NCBI RefSeq assembly: GCF_007827365.1
Contig: NZ_VISI01000002.1
Span: 1,989,001-2,053,000, forward strand
Reading direction: 5' to 3'
From: Olleya sp. Hel_I_94
GTDB taxonomy: Bacteria > Bacteroidota > Bacteroidia > Flavobacteriales > Flavobacteriaceae
Length of the DNA stretch: 64,000 nucleotides
Below are positions 63,665 to 64,000 of this stretch, piece by piece (the first letter of the stretch is position 1; each line of letters begins with the position of its first letter). The position numbers and the translations under genes were made by a program. The notes beneath the pieces are model-generated. The model had not been told where the DNA came from. It did not search any database and saw only the letters and a list, made by a program, of their open reading frames with translations.

Positions 63665-64000
63665 ATGTTAGATATCAATTTAATACGTAAAGATTTTCCA
63701 ATACTTAAAAGACAAGTAAATGGCAAACCATTGGTATATTTTGATAATGCAGCAACATCGCAAACGCCACAACAGGTTATTGATGTTATTGTAGATTACT
63801 ATTCTAATTACAATGCCAATATACATCGTGGTGTACACGCGCTAAGCCAAGAAGCTACAGATAAGTATGAAGCTGCTAGACTTACAATACAAAAACACTT
63901 TAATGCTAATAAAGCACAAGAAATTATATTCACTTCTGGTACAACACATGCTATAAATTTAGTAGCTAATGGTTTTACAAAATTAATAGATAATGGAGAT
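63665..64000 (+). CDS. sufS: Cysteine desulfurase SufS, N-terminal part (cut by window edge)
   Basis: 112 codons from the ATG at 63665 to the right edge. The N-terminus reads IRKDFPILKRQVNGKPLVYFDNAATSQTPQQVID and continues with NANIHRGVHALSQEATDKYEAAR and FTSGTTHAINL, matching the group II PLP-dependent cysteine desulfurases that supply sulfur to SufBCD. The PLP lysine and active-site Cys lie beyond the window. Confidence 0.93.
   Translation, partial: MLDINLIRKDFPILKRQVNGKPLVYFDNAATSQTPQQVIDVIVDYYSNYNANIHRGVHALSQEATDKYEAARLTIQKHFNANKAQEIIFTSGTTHAINLVANGFTKLIDNGD

Noticed and set aside
1..64000. CRISPR arrays, tRNA genes, insertion sequences, prophage
   Set aside because: No regularly spaced repeats, cloverleaf sequences, transposase or integrase genes were seen; intergenic gaps are short.

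Overview
The window is AT-rich and belongs to a member of the Bacteroidota, almost certainly family Flavobacteriaceae. The supporting signs are a type IX secretion (T9SS) C-terminal sorting domain, single-chain glycyl-tRNA synthetase, the three-gene sdhCAB with a single cytochrome b subunit, an S46 dipeptidyl peptidase, LytTR two-component regulation, FN3/jellyroll secreted proteins, and promoters of the Bacteroidota form TTG-(17 to 21)-TAnnTTTG instead of sigma70 boxes. The genus cannot be fixed from sequence reading alone. No rRNA, tRNA, CRISPR array, insertion sequence or prophage was seen. No stretch longer than about 220 bases lacks a gene.

Layout. 1-4.6 kb: the N-terminal part of a large secreted FN3 protein (runs off the left edge), a Tas-type aldo/keto reductase, and an xth-OmpA lipoprotein pair. 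4.75-8.2 kb: a very large predicted outer-membrane protein. 8.2-16.8 kb: a heavy-metal efflux operon made of a His-rich exported small protein, a CzcA-type RND pump fused to its TolC-like outer-membrane factor, a lipoprotein adaptor and a P1B-4 type metal ATPase. The pump gene carries one in-frame TAA (9567-9569), so as written it is split. 16.9-27 kb: glyS, a methyltransferase, two paralogous coiled-coil membrane proteins, comF, an Ig-like lipoprotein, a YafV-type amidase and a LytS/LytR-type sensor-regulator pair. 27-33.5 kb: a thioredoxin/TPR protein, a DPP11-type peptidase, a lipoprotein, a membrane-anchored MutS-family ATPase and an M28 peptidase. 33.5-37 kb: sdhCAB with a clear promoter and terminator. 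37-51.6 kb: an esterase and a BNR/sortilin-like protein, aminopeptidase P, a peroxiredoxin-like protein, aspartate kinase with a divergent ACT-domain protein, brnQ, a class C serine hydrolase, an alpha/beta hydrolase and thiL.

51.7-58 kb is the most distinctive region. Five tightly packed genes encode two LVIVD/choice-of-anchor B proteins, a lipoprotein made of seven repeats (a probable seven-bladed propeller), an MbnP-like protein and an MbnH-like di-heme peroxidase. The four lipoproteins all have acidic residues directly after the lipid-bearing cysteine, unlike the other lipoproteins in the window. This suggests surface display of the whole set, with a possible role in copper or redox chemistry outside the cell. 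58.1-64 kb is a suf iron-sulfur assembly operon (A-type carrier, sufB, sufC, sufD, sufS running off the right edge). It is interrupted by a lactonase-like metallo-beta-lactamase lipoprotein, a small lipoprotein and a small membrane protein.

Several translation starts were moved from the longest reading frame, using signal peptides and promoter positions. Gene functions are family-level calls made by reading motifs, not by database search.
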